From: Trichoplusia ni
Lineage: Eukaryota; Arthropoda; Insecta; Lepidoptera; Noctuidae
Length of the DNA stretch: 64,000 nucleotides
Reading direction: 5' to 3'
Assembly (NCBI RefSeq): GCF_003590095.1
Contig: NC_039478.1
Coordinates: 8,494,001 to 8,558,000, forward strand
In this document: in pieces, positions 48,336-60,179 of the stretch
Numbering within the stretch: position 1 is the first letter of the stretch
How the letters are laid out: each line of letters begins with the position of its first letter
The notes under the pieces: model-generated
What the model saw: the letters and a program-made list of their open reading frames with translations, nothing else
Told to the model about the DNA's origin: nothing
The model's database searches: none
Program-made: the position numbers and the translations under genes

Positions 48336-48705
48336 GATGTTAAACTATATTTTCTTTATCACTATGTTATATTCAGCTCTACAAAACGTGCAGTAACAAG
48401 CATGCTTAAGAAATATTAAAAGCCTCAGATACAGAGACAGGTATTAAATTCCCCGAGCCGGCTGTAACGTGACACACATTGTACGGAACCAATTTGCTGG
48501 ATCCCCTTGTAGGAAATTCCATGATTTTATTGGGTTAAATGCGATTACGCCTGGAAGTATGACGATTTAGGACTTTGTTGGAATGTAGGATATAAGTTGG
48601 AAGTAATAGGATAGGCTTACATAGTTGTAATGTTTTATAGTTCATTTACTAAAGCTTCATGGGAGTTAAATATTTTTTTTCGGGGATTTCTCATTAAATA
48701 ATAAA

Positions 48706-48924
48706 TGCGGACAACATCACATACATTGCTCTGAACCCAAAGTAAGTTGCTAAAGCACTTGTGTTATGGAATTCAGATGCAACGAAGGTACCACAAACAC
48801 CCAGACCCGACACAATGTAGAAATGTGAATTTTTACATTGACCCGACCGGGGATCGACCCCGGGACCTCAGAGCTAGCGACACCTTGAAACCGGTGCGTA
48901 CGCCACTCGACCACGGAGGTCGTC
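48706..48924 (-). repeat. tRNA-derived SINE, copy B
   Basis: Reverse-oriented copy of the SINE at 20275-20497, ending in the same GGTCGAGTGGCGTACGCACC head and the same tail. A TTATT-rich stretch at its 3' end may be the tail and target-site boundary. Confidence 0.85.
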
Positions 48925-49946
48925 TAATTAGTAGTCTACACTTTTTTGTACCCTATTATGATATGCTTTTTAACTACAGTATTTTTTTCGCAAAAGTTCT
49001 CTATAATTGTTCCCCGTTTACTTCCTATCTAAAGTTATGTTAATGTTGTCAAACACTAGCCCAGAAATGTAAAGTTTGAGCAAATGCTTTGCGCACCGTC
49101 GGGAAAATGGTCACTGCGAGTTTTCAATTGTAACATTTCATGAAGCAACTACTATCATTATATAATGAAATTACAAAGTTAAATCACAGTTCAACGTTGT
49201 TTAGCTAAGCATCAAAATGTTTTATTTCAATAACGCGGTCAAACCCTGCGGTTAGGTTAACAGCCTAGGCCAGCCACGAACACAATAATATTGGTAATAA
49301 ATACGTTCAATACGGTATTTGCAAATAATATGTTTCATCGTGTATGTCAGTTAACAGTTTACAACGCATAAATATAATAAATATTTTTCGGCTTCCCAAT
49401 ATTTTGCTAATTTTCCAAATCGCTTTGATTACGGCAAAAAAATGTGATGTTTAAGGCTATAAACTATATAAATCTATTTAGTCCATTAGATTTATTATGA
49501 AAAAGTGTAACACATCATATTTTACCGTAGGTAATTTATAATGGATTCAGATATGGCTTGCTTTAAAAAGACAGCACGTAGATATAAAGATGCGACAGTT
49601 AAGAGACAGATGAGAATAGTACATAACTCAAGGACAACGCTTGATAAAAGCTTCACGTCATTGTCAACTCTATTTATCTTCTCTCTCTCTAAAAATACAA
49701 GTATTTAAAGTTCATTGACACAAAAGAAGATTATTTCTGGCTCAAGAACTAAGAGTTTCAACAATACAAACAAAAGCTGATTCATAAAATGTATGTATAG
49801 TCAGCATCAGAAGTTGGGTAACATGATCTGATTTAATAATATGAAAGGAGGTACAAGTCCATCATAGCAACTTTTATAATCCAGGATCTACAATTACCAA
49901 CCGCAAAAGTAGCTAAGCGTGTCCCCGGGAAACAATTGACAGTCCT

Positions 49947-49991
49947 GGGCCCCGATTCTGCTATTTTACAATGGCCGCAGAATTGGGGCCC
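49947..49991. mobile_element. Internally deleted MITE with GGGGCCC ends, copy 3
   Basis: GGGCCCCGATTCTGCTATTT, ACAATGGCCGCAG, then AATTGGGGCCC: only the terminal parts of the family remain, 45 nt in all. Confidence 0.65.
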
Positions 49992-51654
49992 TGGAACCAA
50001 AGGAATTAATCAAAAATAGTATTTAGGAGGAGGACGATGCTTTCAGTGATATGAACGAATGAGGCAAAGTACCGATGTGGTTTTATCGAAGCTTTTTTAA
50101 CTGCTGAATGATTTTAAGAAACCGTTAAAGGCACGGGTAAAGTAAATAAAAGACCCCTTGTGCAAAAAGACGACCGTTGTTATAAGTTTGTGGCATCATA
50201 GCTACGGAACGGATAAGTGGTTTTAATTTAATAATTGATGGTAAACTATGTGCGAATGTTCTTAGACATGTTTGATAAAGTTGTGGTTGAGATTTTTAAG
50301 TTTTATTTTGTCATACCTAAAAGCAACTCATTGGATTTGATTGTGTAACTGAACATTTTTGTTTTCCAATTTCTGTTGCTGACCGTACATTCTTCGGGTT
50401 GTAAAATATATGTGACAAGGGTTGAAGCGGGTTCGAGTCCCATTGTGTTGTTACAAAGGAGGTAGTGTTGGTCCTTTTATTAAACCTTCACGGTTTTCAG
50501 ACTCTATTTTTATGTGGCAAGTTGTTTTTTATGATCTAATATAATCTTGTTATACAAAATGTTTTTTTTTTATGGAGTAAAAATCTTGTGTGATTTTTTC
50601 ATTGTATTTTTTGTGTAACATATTTAAATAAGTTTTCCAAAGAGCTATAACTAACTATAATATATAGAACAACCTGTTTCAAAACTAGGATTATTGAAGT
50701 CAACAAAATGGCTGTCTGGCTAAAATAGAAGAATGGGCGTGTCACGTCAGCCAGCATGGACAGTGATGTTGGACAAAAGTCACAAAATGGGAGTCAGAAG
50801 ATCTAAACGTTTACCGCTTAGGTTGCATGTGGTTTATGATGGAGAATTTTGGTAGGATGTGGGTAAGGGCTTTCCCATCTGCGGGAAACAATGGGCTATA
50901 TAAAAAGGTATAAATGATGTAAAGCAGATTGCCAATACTCTAACAGTCAAAGAATTAGGCGAAATTACCATTTCCACAATGAAAAACACTTCAAAATTTA
51001 ATTAAGTATTAATATTATAAAAGCGAAGTTATTTGTGTATATTTGTTACTTGTCCCATTAAAAGATCGTGTTAAAATTAATAAAACTTTAGTAATTAACA
51101 TCATCCTATCTGCACCAAAGCAATATCAACAGTAAATGCATATTTTAATCCCGTGCAATGAAACAAAACCAACATAAGAAGAGCTTTGCGCTCAGCGTGC
51201 ATTTTCCTAATTAAAAGGTAATGTATCTTCAACAATAACATGTGAGAGGCCATGTTAGAGTGGTACTTGCTTTCAGTATAATTACTAGGGCTGGATAGAT
51301 GTAAGCTGAAGGATCCTGAGGTACAACGGTATATGAAGTTAATAAACTTAGGGTCTAAGTTAAAGGAATAAGGCGAGAATGATTTTGATATAAAAACTCT
51401 TTCAAGAGGTTTTCTTTCTCTTTTTGCGCAAAGGCGGTTGTTCAGGACATTTAATGCCTGAAACTGCTATAGCCTTCGATGTTACCATAATATATTATAG
51501 TCGATACCTAGTACAACAAAAAATAATTCCTTGGATTTGTCGTTCGGGAGATATGTGAACACAAACATTTGTAATTTGGCACATTCATTCAGACGCTGAT
51601 ATTGACACAAATAACATAAAAATCGACTCAAAAATTGACATTCAAATTTCCATT

Positions 51655-51815
51655 CAATTATCCTTCATTCAAATTTTATCAAAATCGGTTCAGCCTTTTT
51701 TTTATAGTTGTAAATTGAATTGTCATTGGGACTGCTAGCTTTTTGGAAGTACCTCAAAATTTAATCGCAAAAATCCAACCGGAACGAAAAACAAATAAGA
51801 AAAGTGAGTGTATAC
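51655..51815 (+). repeat. Interspersed repeat with ATAGTTGTAAATTG core, copy 1
   Basis: ATTTTATCAAAATCGGTTCA, TTTTATAGTTGTAAATTG, GCTAGC, and AAATCCAACCGGAACGAA. The reverse copy is at 55665-55820. Confidence 0.65.
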
Positions 51816-53480
51816 GTTGGAAAATCTAGGCTGTACTGAAAATATTACATACGGGTCAAATTGATAACCTCCTTTTTTGCAATTGGTTAATAAACTATAA
51901 GTCTCATCTTAGACCTTAGGAGAATGTTCATTAAAACCAGGGGAGGCGGTATAGCCGGCGTTATCACGTTTAATTATACCCGCTAATGGAAACTTTCATG
52001 ATCCCAAAGTTTTGATGAAGTTTGCTGGAGATAACGTTATGATAATCTTAGTAATAATAGTATTTCTCTATATTTATTTAATTTGAGTTAATTAAATTTG
52101 TGAATAGCCTTTTAAGGGTAGAGGTATTGGTTTTATGTTATGCCTGATAAGATAAAAAAAAATCTTTTGAAAATAAGTAACACTTTTTTGTATAGATACA
52201 AAATACTTTTAAAATAAGAATTTTTACTTAATAATAATTAATCTTAAACACCAAATTTTATAGAAACGAGTTCAATCGCTTAGGCGTTAAGGGGTAACCA
52301 ACACACGCACAAACTTCCTGACTGGAATATAAGTGCCTATGGAATATAAAGCAATTTTAATGTAAAGGGTATTGTTGCTATGATAGATACTGATTTATCA
52401 CAAAACTCTTTACCCAAATTGAACAGGCATTAAAAAAAACCCAACTGTTACATCTATAATTACTTTCAGGGATCAGTGTTATTTGGACATTTAATTTTTT
52501 AAGCTTTGTCATGTGCATTCAGGAATAGTGCATAAACGAGAACTACCTCTTTGATCGCTGCAAGTATCGCAGTAGCCCTTTACGAGCCCTTGGCATGGAA
52601 ATAATGCCCCCTTGACACATTTCTTCTTATGATGCGACTAATATCGCGGCTTAGGAGACGGGTGTTCGATGCCGCGATGAAACGTATAATTGAGGGCTAA
52701 TCTAGTTATAGGTGCCTAAATAGATTCATTATTAAAAAAACTCTACCTACGTATTATTAATTTATTAATGTTAGTGTAGGGATTCTAAATAACTTAATTT
52801 ATCACACGCATTTATCGGGATCGCATGACTAGATTTGAACCCAACTGGAGTCGTATAATAGAAATGCGCTGACTAATAAAAATAGTAAATAGAACAATAA
52901 AAATACTTTTTCTAAAGAAAAAAAAAATTCTCGCCCGATTTTTCAGTATTTTTGTTTTATACAAGAAAAAAAAGATTCCCATTTGCTTTTTTCTCAATAT
53001 TACTTTTTGTTCTTAAGAAAATTTCGATTCGGTACGTACATATATACTCGGTTTCCATTTTTACTATATTCATTTGATCGTTTTTATGAACACACAGTCT
53101 ACTAATTACACAATGGTGTCTCAGCTTAGTGCCACTATCCCTTAATTACCGGCTGTAAGACGGAAGGACGGGTCCAAATAAACTTGAATGGATAGATAAA
53201 GGCAACATTAAAACGGAGGCATTTTAATTAATTATGTCTACTGTCTAGCTTAACAGCTGTGATAGTCCGGCGGTTTGAACGATGGATTGCCAAGTCAAAG
53301 GTTGCAGGTTGTAATATATGCATTAATTAGCAAGGGTTGTCACTTCTCATAATTTAAGTATCCGCTCTTCCATCATTTCGTTCCTTAGAGATTCTACGTC
53401 CACCGCTTAAAGATAAAATATCCCAATTCTATAAGCAAGATAGCACACTACACGATGTAGACTATCCCTCTCCTAGAATC

Positions 53481-53570
53481 GCAGTAATATTCCTTTTCCA
53501 TTTTGTAAGAGAGACAGCGCATTACATTTCATAGCGCGCCCTCTCTCTCTCTCTCTCCCCACAACTGTAA
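53481..53570. repeat. Member of the recurrent palindrome family with CT microsatellite
   Basis: TTTTGTAAGAGAGACAGCGC and CACAACTGTAA arms; the right arm contains a CT dinucleotide expansion at about 53540-53558. Confidence 0.6.
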
Positions 53571-54444
53571 TAATATGTTAGAGTTAGTGATAAGCCCTCA
53601 GGGCCAAAGTTACGTTGGGCACGGAAACAAGCTTAAATACGGACCAAAATTATCATACATAAGACTTTATAGCCTTAAACCTCGAAGGCTTTTAGTTGGA
53701 GAAGTTTTAAACAAGGTTTATGGTGTTGTAAAGTTGTTTATATTACCGGCCGGTTATAGTCCCACTGCCGGCAGGATATCAGGACTTCTTGGTGTGTAAA
53801 GAAGGAATGCAGATTGGAAATAGCTCTTAACATTTGCGAAGTATGGATTACAGAAGATTGGCATTTTTGACTACTGGTGTCATCTGTTTGTCGTCTGTTT
53901 TTGTCACCGTTCGTCGTTGATGACTTGTGTGATCTATGTAAACGTAATGGGTTAGTGGACAGGGTAAAATATTTATTTTTTGGCGTTATTACAAACGCTG
54001 CTCAATACAAATTAACACTATATATCTTATCGACTACATACAAGAGTAAAGAGTAATTTGACTCAGTAAAAGTTTAATGTAGTTTATTTCGTTTTAACTT
54101 CATATACATTCAGATGCTTGAATCTTGGTTCACATATACGTGTTAAAGCTTCAACAGTTTCTTCGATGCCTCGAACATAAACCACTGAAAAGACGGCCTT
54201 CAAACCAATCTATTGAAGCACCCTTCTCTTAGGGATAAGGTACTATTAGGTAAGTATGAGAATCCTCAATCCGTTCGGACGAGGTAATGCAAGTGTGAGG
54301 TAATTGGCGGTAACTGGCTACAAAAGTTGTATTATCCTTACAAAATTGTATGGGATAACTTACTTTGAGGTTTTGTAAAGCATGTGTCTTCAGAGACTGA
54401 GGTGAATTTTCATTTTTTAACCTACACCCGAAAAGTCTACTCTA

Positions 54445-54565
54445 AATGTTATTCTTATGTCGCAGGGGTTCCACAAGCATTTGAGGCTCAATACAAAACG
54501 CATAGAATTAGAACAACGATTCGCAGCTCACACAAAATCTTGTCCTGCTGATCTTATCCCGCAGA
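54445..54565 (-). repeat. Second tRNA-derived SINE family, degenerate reverse copy
   Basis: CTTATGTCGCAGGGGTTCCA followed by CAAGCATTTGAGGCTC fits the reversed tail. It accounts for a 74-codon open frame here that I do not call a gene. Confidence 0.45.
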
Positions 54566-55664
54566 TATCGAACCAACAACAGCGTGTTTTTTTAAGTATA
54601 TGCAGTAGCTGTTTAGGCAAATGTTACTCACAACAACTCTTTACTTTTACTATTAGAGATCGTTCTGCTGCAATCATTTAAAAACCCCCTACCCTAGTCG
54701 AACTCTTAGGTTCGACTCGCGATCCCGCCGCGTCTGCTCATGATTAAGGACTCCGGTTGGGTCCGAAACTAGTCGTTCTACCCCGATAAATACGCGTGAG
54801 TAAACCGTTAAATCATTTAATAATGAATCAGTCTCACAATAGTTATTATAAAAACATACATTAACCTGTCTAAAAAATAACTGACTAAATTAAATCCTTA
54901 GTCATGATCCAACCAGGTTGTCTAAAATTAATTACAGGGTTGTACTTGTAGAGTTAAACATTGCACGGTCGTTATACATTTATTTACCGCTCCGCGGAGC
55001 CGAAAACTCAATTAAGCGATTTTAATTAAAATTGTTAATTTGAACTGGAAATTACAGATCAGTCTTTCTGTTCAGTTGGCAAACAAATTTATAAATAAGT
55101 GTTCGCTACAAATTTGATGGGATGAGCTATCCGTTTTATGTTGCAAAAGTATTTAGGACAAAATATCAAAGATTGAATTTCTACCTTTGAGATTATTGTC
55201 AATAGGTAATTATTTTTCTAGGCCCATTTATGATGAGTTTGTATGGTGTAGTTATTGTCATTTTTAAATGCGTTATAGCTGTTTTACTCATTTTGCAACT
55301 TACATTCTGCATTGCATTCATCCAGGCTACAAACTAAGCGCGTGTTGAATATACCTAAATACATTAACGAGCAAATTTAATGTGTATAGTAAGGTGGTAC
55401 CTATGGAAACTATCAAAACGAAGTTTTGGGAAGGTTTATTTAACTTCAAACAGAAGTTCATATCAAGGGATCTGGTCATTAAGTTGCTAATGAGCTAACC
55501 AACGTAATTGTAAAGCCCAGCCACAGACCAATAAAAATAAATAGACAGTACCTAGTTACCTTAAAGAAAGCTAAGACATAAACCTTTGTGTAATTGTCTG
55601 AGTCTATTTCTAATTATGCATCTTACCAGTTTTTCCCACGTTTTTATACACTCTCTTTTCTTGT

Positions 55665-55820
55665 TTATTTATTTGTCGTTTCGGTTGGATTTTGAGGTAC
55701 ATCTCGATATGCTAGCAGCAGGCTGAAATTATCAGGATAGCTTCAAACCTGACGAAAATGCAATTTACAACTATAAAAACGGCTGAACCAATTTTGATAA
55801 AATTTTAATGGACTGACAAA
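55665..55820 (-). repeat. Interspersed repeat with ATAGTTGTAAATTG core, copy 2
   Basis: The minus strand matches 51655-51815 across the same landmarks, including ATCCAACCGAAACG and GCTAGC. Confidence 0.65.
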
Positions 55821-57749
55821 TAATAATTTTTTCAGTGTCAGTTGGTTCTAAATGTGTCCTGCGTTCTTAGGCAGTCATGAGATAAACAATAGTGCATGCA
55901 GTGGTACATAGGGGTAAGGACTTGATTGGGTAACATCTTCTGCCAGCATGATAGTGTAAGGTATTCTTCTGCATGGAGCCGAGTGATAACCTGTCAAGAT
56001 GCAAGCTTTATCATTTTAAAGGACTCGTCATACACGCTATGCACGACATTTCATGGGTTCGATCCATGAATGATTGTTCTGCGTTTTAGTATCTTTGTGT
56101 CTATAATTTGAATTGTTATGAAACTGCCCGTGATACAAAGATACAATTCCTTAGCGAAGGAGGTTTTTCTTTTGTTTAAATTCGTAAACCAGATCAGAAT
56201 TATGCCGATACGCGCAATGTAGTCCACAACGGCAACTAGCTATTTAATCACCGAACTCATGGTACACGCATTGGTCTGTGCCCTAAACCTAAATTAATCA
56301 TTGAACGTTAGAGAGAAACTTATTATCTGATGCTAAGTTTAAAAGCGAACTAAGTTTGTGTCTTTATCCAGCATAATGTAATTAAGACCAACTTGTAGAG
56401 AATATGCTTAGGGTAGTTCAAGTTAAATAACTTTTCGTTATTCAAAGGGTTTCCGGGGTTGTGTTTACTTCACATATTGTGTAATCAGTTTTAAATATAG
56501 GTTCGTATGTAATGTTGATTTTGACGTTCGGTAAGCTTTATTTTCGATCTGATTTTTATCGTAACAAAAAGTAACCTATAACCTTTCTTGGACTTAAAGC
56601 TATCTCTGCGTCAAATTTTATTACAATGAGTTAAACGGTTTAGCAGTGAACGTATTACAGACGGACAGATATATATAATTAATTTACTTTCACTTTTATT
56701 ATATTAGTACGAATACATTTGCAGTAGGTAATAGTAGAACAATAATTTATTGCTCATTAAGAGTACTAGGCAAGCAGAAATAATGGAGGTTCCGGGCCGA
56801 CGTTAGAAAATTTAATTAAGTACAGGATAGAAGTATTTTGTAGGATATTAAATGTTTCTATTGATACCAGTAAATTTAAACTTCTTACATTGTTAATAAT
56901 AACAACAAAATATACAACTTATAAAAACAGTGTTCTTCCAAGACAGAAGTCATTTCCGATACAAAAATAAACTTCTTTCGAATTCAAATTTTCAAAATCT
57001 GATCTTAATTTTCTGAAATAGAAAACAGTTTCTTTTTCTTTTATATATTCATACAAATCCATGCAAAGCTGCCATGACACGAGTTATTATTGTATTAAGA
57101 CGTCATAATAAAAACAGTAATAACTAAACATTTTAATAATTAAGTTGCCATCCATTTCCTTACCTGTAATACCTTGTGCAAAACTATCCGTTACTCCTGA
57201 GATTCAAAGTTTTGCGCTAATTCTAAAGGAAATTAATAAACTTTGAATAATACTGAGTTAAAGCAAGGATGAAACACCTTAACTATGAAATTTAAAAGCA
57301 GATTGGTGTCACTGTGTAAGCGAGAGAGCGCTATATACAAGGCGTAGCGGTGTCTCCGTTCCACAAATAAGAGTCCTGATTTAAGAGGTTGTAGGTTAGG
57401 TAAGACAGTTTCTCAGCTTTTGCATTTCGTGAAACTATTTCTTGTTTGACTCCTGAACTGAATTAAGAGGTAGAAGTTTAATATACTTTGAAACTTCATA
57501 AAATGTATGCAATTCAAGCGTTTCTCTAAGGTAACTTGGTCTTTATAAATGTCTGTGTTTGAAAGATCTGAAATCGTAAAGCAAAACATAATGCTGTTCA
57601 AATCTGCACTAAAATTTTAGAGGTTATGTTTGTGTCATTGTACTGCGTTATCTCACTAACTACTAAACCGATTTTGAAACTTCTTTTATTAATAGGAAGC
57701 TAATTATTTTTGTTTGTCTTTTAGATAAGCACATTTCATCTTCATTTCA

Positions 57750-57972
57750 TGACGACCTCCGAGGTCGAGTGGCGTACGCACCGGTTTCAAGGTGTCGCTA
57801 GCTCTGAGGTCCCGGTTTCGATCCCCGGTCGGGACAATGTAAAAAATCAGATTTCTACATTGTCTCGGGTCTGGGTTTTTGTAGTATCTTCGTTGTATCT
57901 GAATTCCATAACACAAGTGCTTTAGCAACTTACTTTGGGTTCAGAACAATATATGTGATGTTGTCCGCATTT
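57750..57972 (+). repeat. tRNA-derived SINE, copy C (0.9 kb upstream of Orco)
   Basis: Very similar to copies A and B over the whole length, with A box GAGGTCGAGTGGCG and B box GGTTTCGATCCCC. It is in the same orientation as Orco. Confidence 0.85.
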
Positions 57973-58900
57973 ATATATTTATTTTTCTAGTAATAAATCG
58001 GGTTGGGGTAAAAAGTACCATTAAACACTCAAAAACAAAATCAACCTTTTAAAAACCTACTTCCTAGAAACGACAAGTTTTATCGAAACCTAAATCCGTA
58101 TACAAATAGCAAAAACAAACGAACAATTGATTACAGAACAAGCAAACGAAAACAATAAAAATGAAACAATAACTGGAAAAATACTAACATTGACCGAATT
58201 AAAAGTATCGATTCGATAACCAGGAATGTATGTTGTGAAGAAACTAACACAGTCATACAGTCATTTATAATTAAGAGGAAGAAATCGCCGGGTGTTGTCA
58301 CACCTGCTCTCTCCCACAGACAAAGCGATCCTATTGGATGTAATTCGAAATACACGTCATCGCAGAACCCTGATGTGACACTGAATTCTAAATCGATCAC
58401 TCTGTTATTGGAAATTGAGACCGGTACACGTATTTTTTTAGATTATTTCGAAAAATGGGATTATAAGTTATATTCGTAATTTTGGACTTTTCGTTTCGGA
58501 ATTTGGAAAGGGATCTTTAGAACTCAATCAAGGTATTTTTTTTTGGATTTTATTGCACTTTAAATTGCGTTATAACTTACACTTATATAAGCAATTAAAT
58601 TATTATTGTTGAAGTCGAAATTAATGTCAATAATTTGAAAATCAACTGTAAATTGCAAAAGTAGTTGTCCCAATCCATGTCCACTTTTCAGTGCATTTAA
58701 ATAATAATTATGTCGATTTATGTCTAGCTAAAATACAGTTGACAAGAAATTGTTAATTATTTTTAAACTAATAAGGTTTAACTTCTATTGATGCAAGTCA
58801 TTCTGCTTAGGAACTTATTTAAATCACATTTCTCAAAATATGCAGAAAAACGTAAGTATTAATGACAAATGCGTGATTTTAAAAATATTTTCTGTTTCAG

Positions 58901-60179
58901 ATGATGGCCAAGGTGAAAGCCCAGGGCCTGGTGTCCGACCTGATGCCCAACATCAGGCTGATGCAGGCTGCCGGGCATTTCCTCTTCAACTACCATTCCG
59001 GTAAATTATATCCATAATCCTTAATTCACCAGATAACTTTTATTCGGCGAATATTTTTGACGTTTTTACAGATTTTATTGAGAAAATATGTCATATTTAT
59101 TCCTCAGATAAAAGTTATCTGACGATTGAAAAATCGGGCCTTAGACAAAGAGTCAACAGACGAAAATGTAAAATAACAAATGAATAAAACAGAATGAAAA
59201 TTTCGGTAATTCAGCCGTCAAATGTTTTCATAATAGACTCATTTACAAAATTTATTTCGTCTACAAGAGCATCTGGTTCTAATATTATAAATATAAATAC
59301 AGATAACATGAAAGCATCCTGCTCAGATCGCTTTACTTCTATCTGTGTCATAACAAGGTCATAAAAAGTTACTATCGTAGCAACATTGGCAGATAATGGC
59401 GCCGATGCCTTAGGGAGCTGCGCTGTTAAAATCTTCGATGATTTTGGACGCAGCTGTATTTTTATAGACTTCATATAATGGAGCTTCTTAATGAACACTT
59501 TTTGATGGAAAGATCAAATTTATTTTAATATCCATCTATTTGTCAGGATTTTCCAGTTCTGCTATGTACTCATTAGGTTTTTGATTATATAATGCATGCT
59601 GCTGCCTATAAGGACCGTTATGTAGATAGAAATAAAAGTAACGAATGCCTTTATAAACAAGTCTAAATTATGAAAAAGGGATTCGACTGCACGGATAGCC
59701 GAGTGGTTGAGGTCACCACGTGTAAACCGCAGCGAGGCTCAGGTTCGATAAACGCGTAATTTTGTGCATGTGATTGGAATCTTCGTGAGACCCCCGGCGA
59801 TATATTAGAATCCATAGTGCAGTAGAATATGCCCTAACAAGCTACGGCACTTTTTTTCTTAATGAATGATGTACAGCAAAGGTCTCCTCGAAATCTTTCC
59901 AGAATCCCTATCCCATGCCAATTCGCACCAGTTCTCCAATTCGTTCCTAAATACCAATCTCTCTACAGATAACTCTGGCATGACCATGCTGCTCCGCAAG
60001 GTCTATGCCAGCGTGCATGCGGTGCTCATCGTCATCCACTTCGCATGCATGGGCGTCAACATGGCGCAGTACTCCGAGGAAGTCAACGAGCTGACGGCTA
60101 ACACCATCACTGTTCTCTTCTTCGCCCATACTATTATCAAGCTGGTGTTCTTTGCCTTGAATTCCAAGAGTTTCTACAG
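58901..60179 (+). CDS. Orco: Odorant receptor co-receptor Orco, first two coding exons (3' part off the right edge)
   Basis: Orco is the conserved seven-membrane-segment subunit that joins ligand-specific odorant receptors in olfactory neuron dendrites to form odour-gated cation channels. Exon 1 is 58901-59000, directly after TTTCAG, and begins MMAKVKAQGLVSDLMPNI, then GHFLFNYHS; it ends in phase 1. Exon 2 is 59969-60179 and encodes DNSGMTMLLRKVYASVH, a first hydrophobic segment (AVLIVIHFACMGVNMA), QYSEEVNELTANTITVLFF and a second segment (HTIIKLVFFAL), then NSKSFYR; the donor is gtaagt. The N-terminal motif is diagnostic of insect Orco and reads as lepidopteran. About 104 of roughly 475 residues are present. 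Because exon 1 starts exactly at an acceptor, a 5' untranslated exon lies upstream and was not found. Intron 1 (59001-59968) carries a SINE. The insect topology places the N-terminus in the cytoplasm. Confidence 0.95.
59692..59815 (+). repeat. Second tRNA-derived SINE family, copy in Orco intron 1
   Basis: GATAGCCGAGTGGTTGAGGT (A box), CAGGTTCGATAAA (B box), GTGCATGTGATTGGAATC and GAGACCCCCGGCGAT. It is internally shortened. Confidence 0.7.

Larger units (their letters stand above)
40335..58900. other. Repeat-rich region without recognised genes
   Basis: Outside the listed repeats I see no convincing exon. Recurrent pieces such as TTTATCGGGATTACCCGACT with TTTCGGACCCAACCGGA occur at 43165, 52810 and (reversed) 54750, marking another degraded repeat. 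The Orco promoter and 5' exon should lie toward the right end but were not located. Confidence 0.5.
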
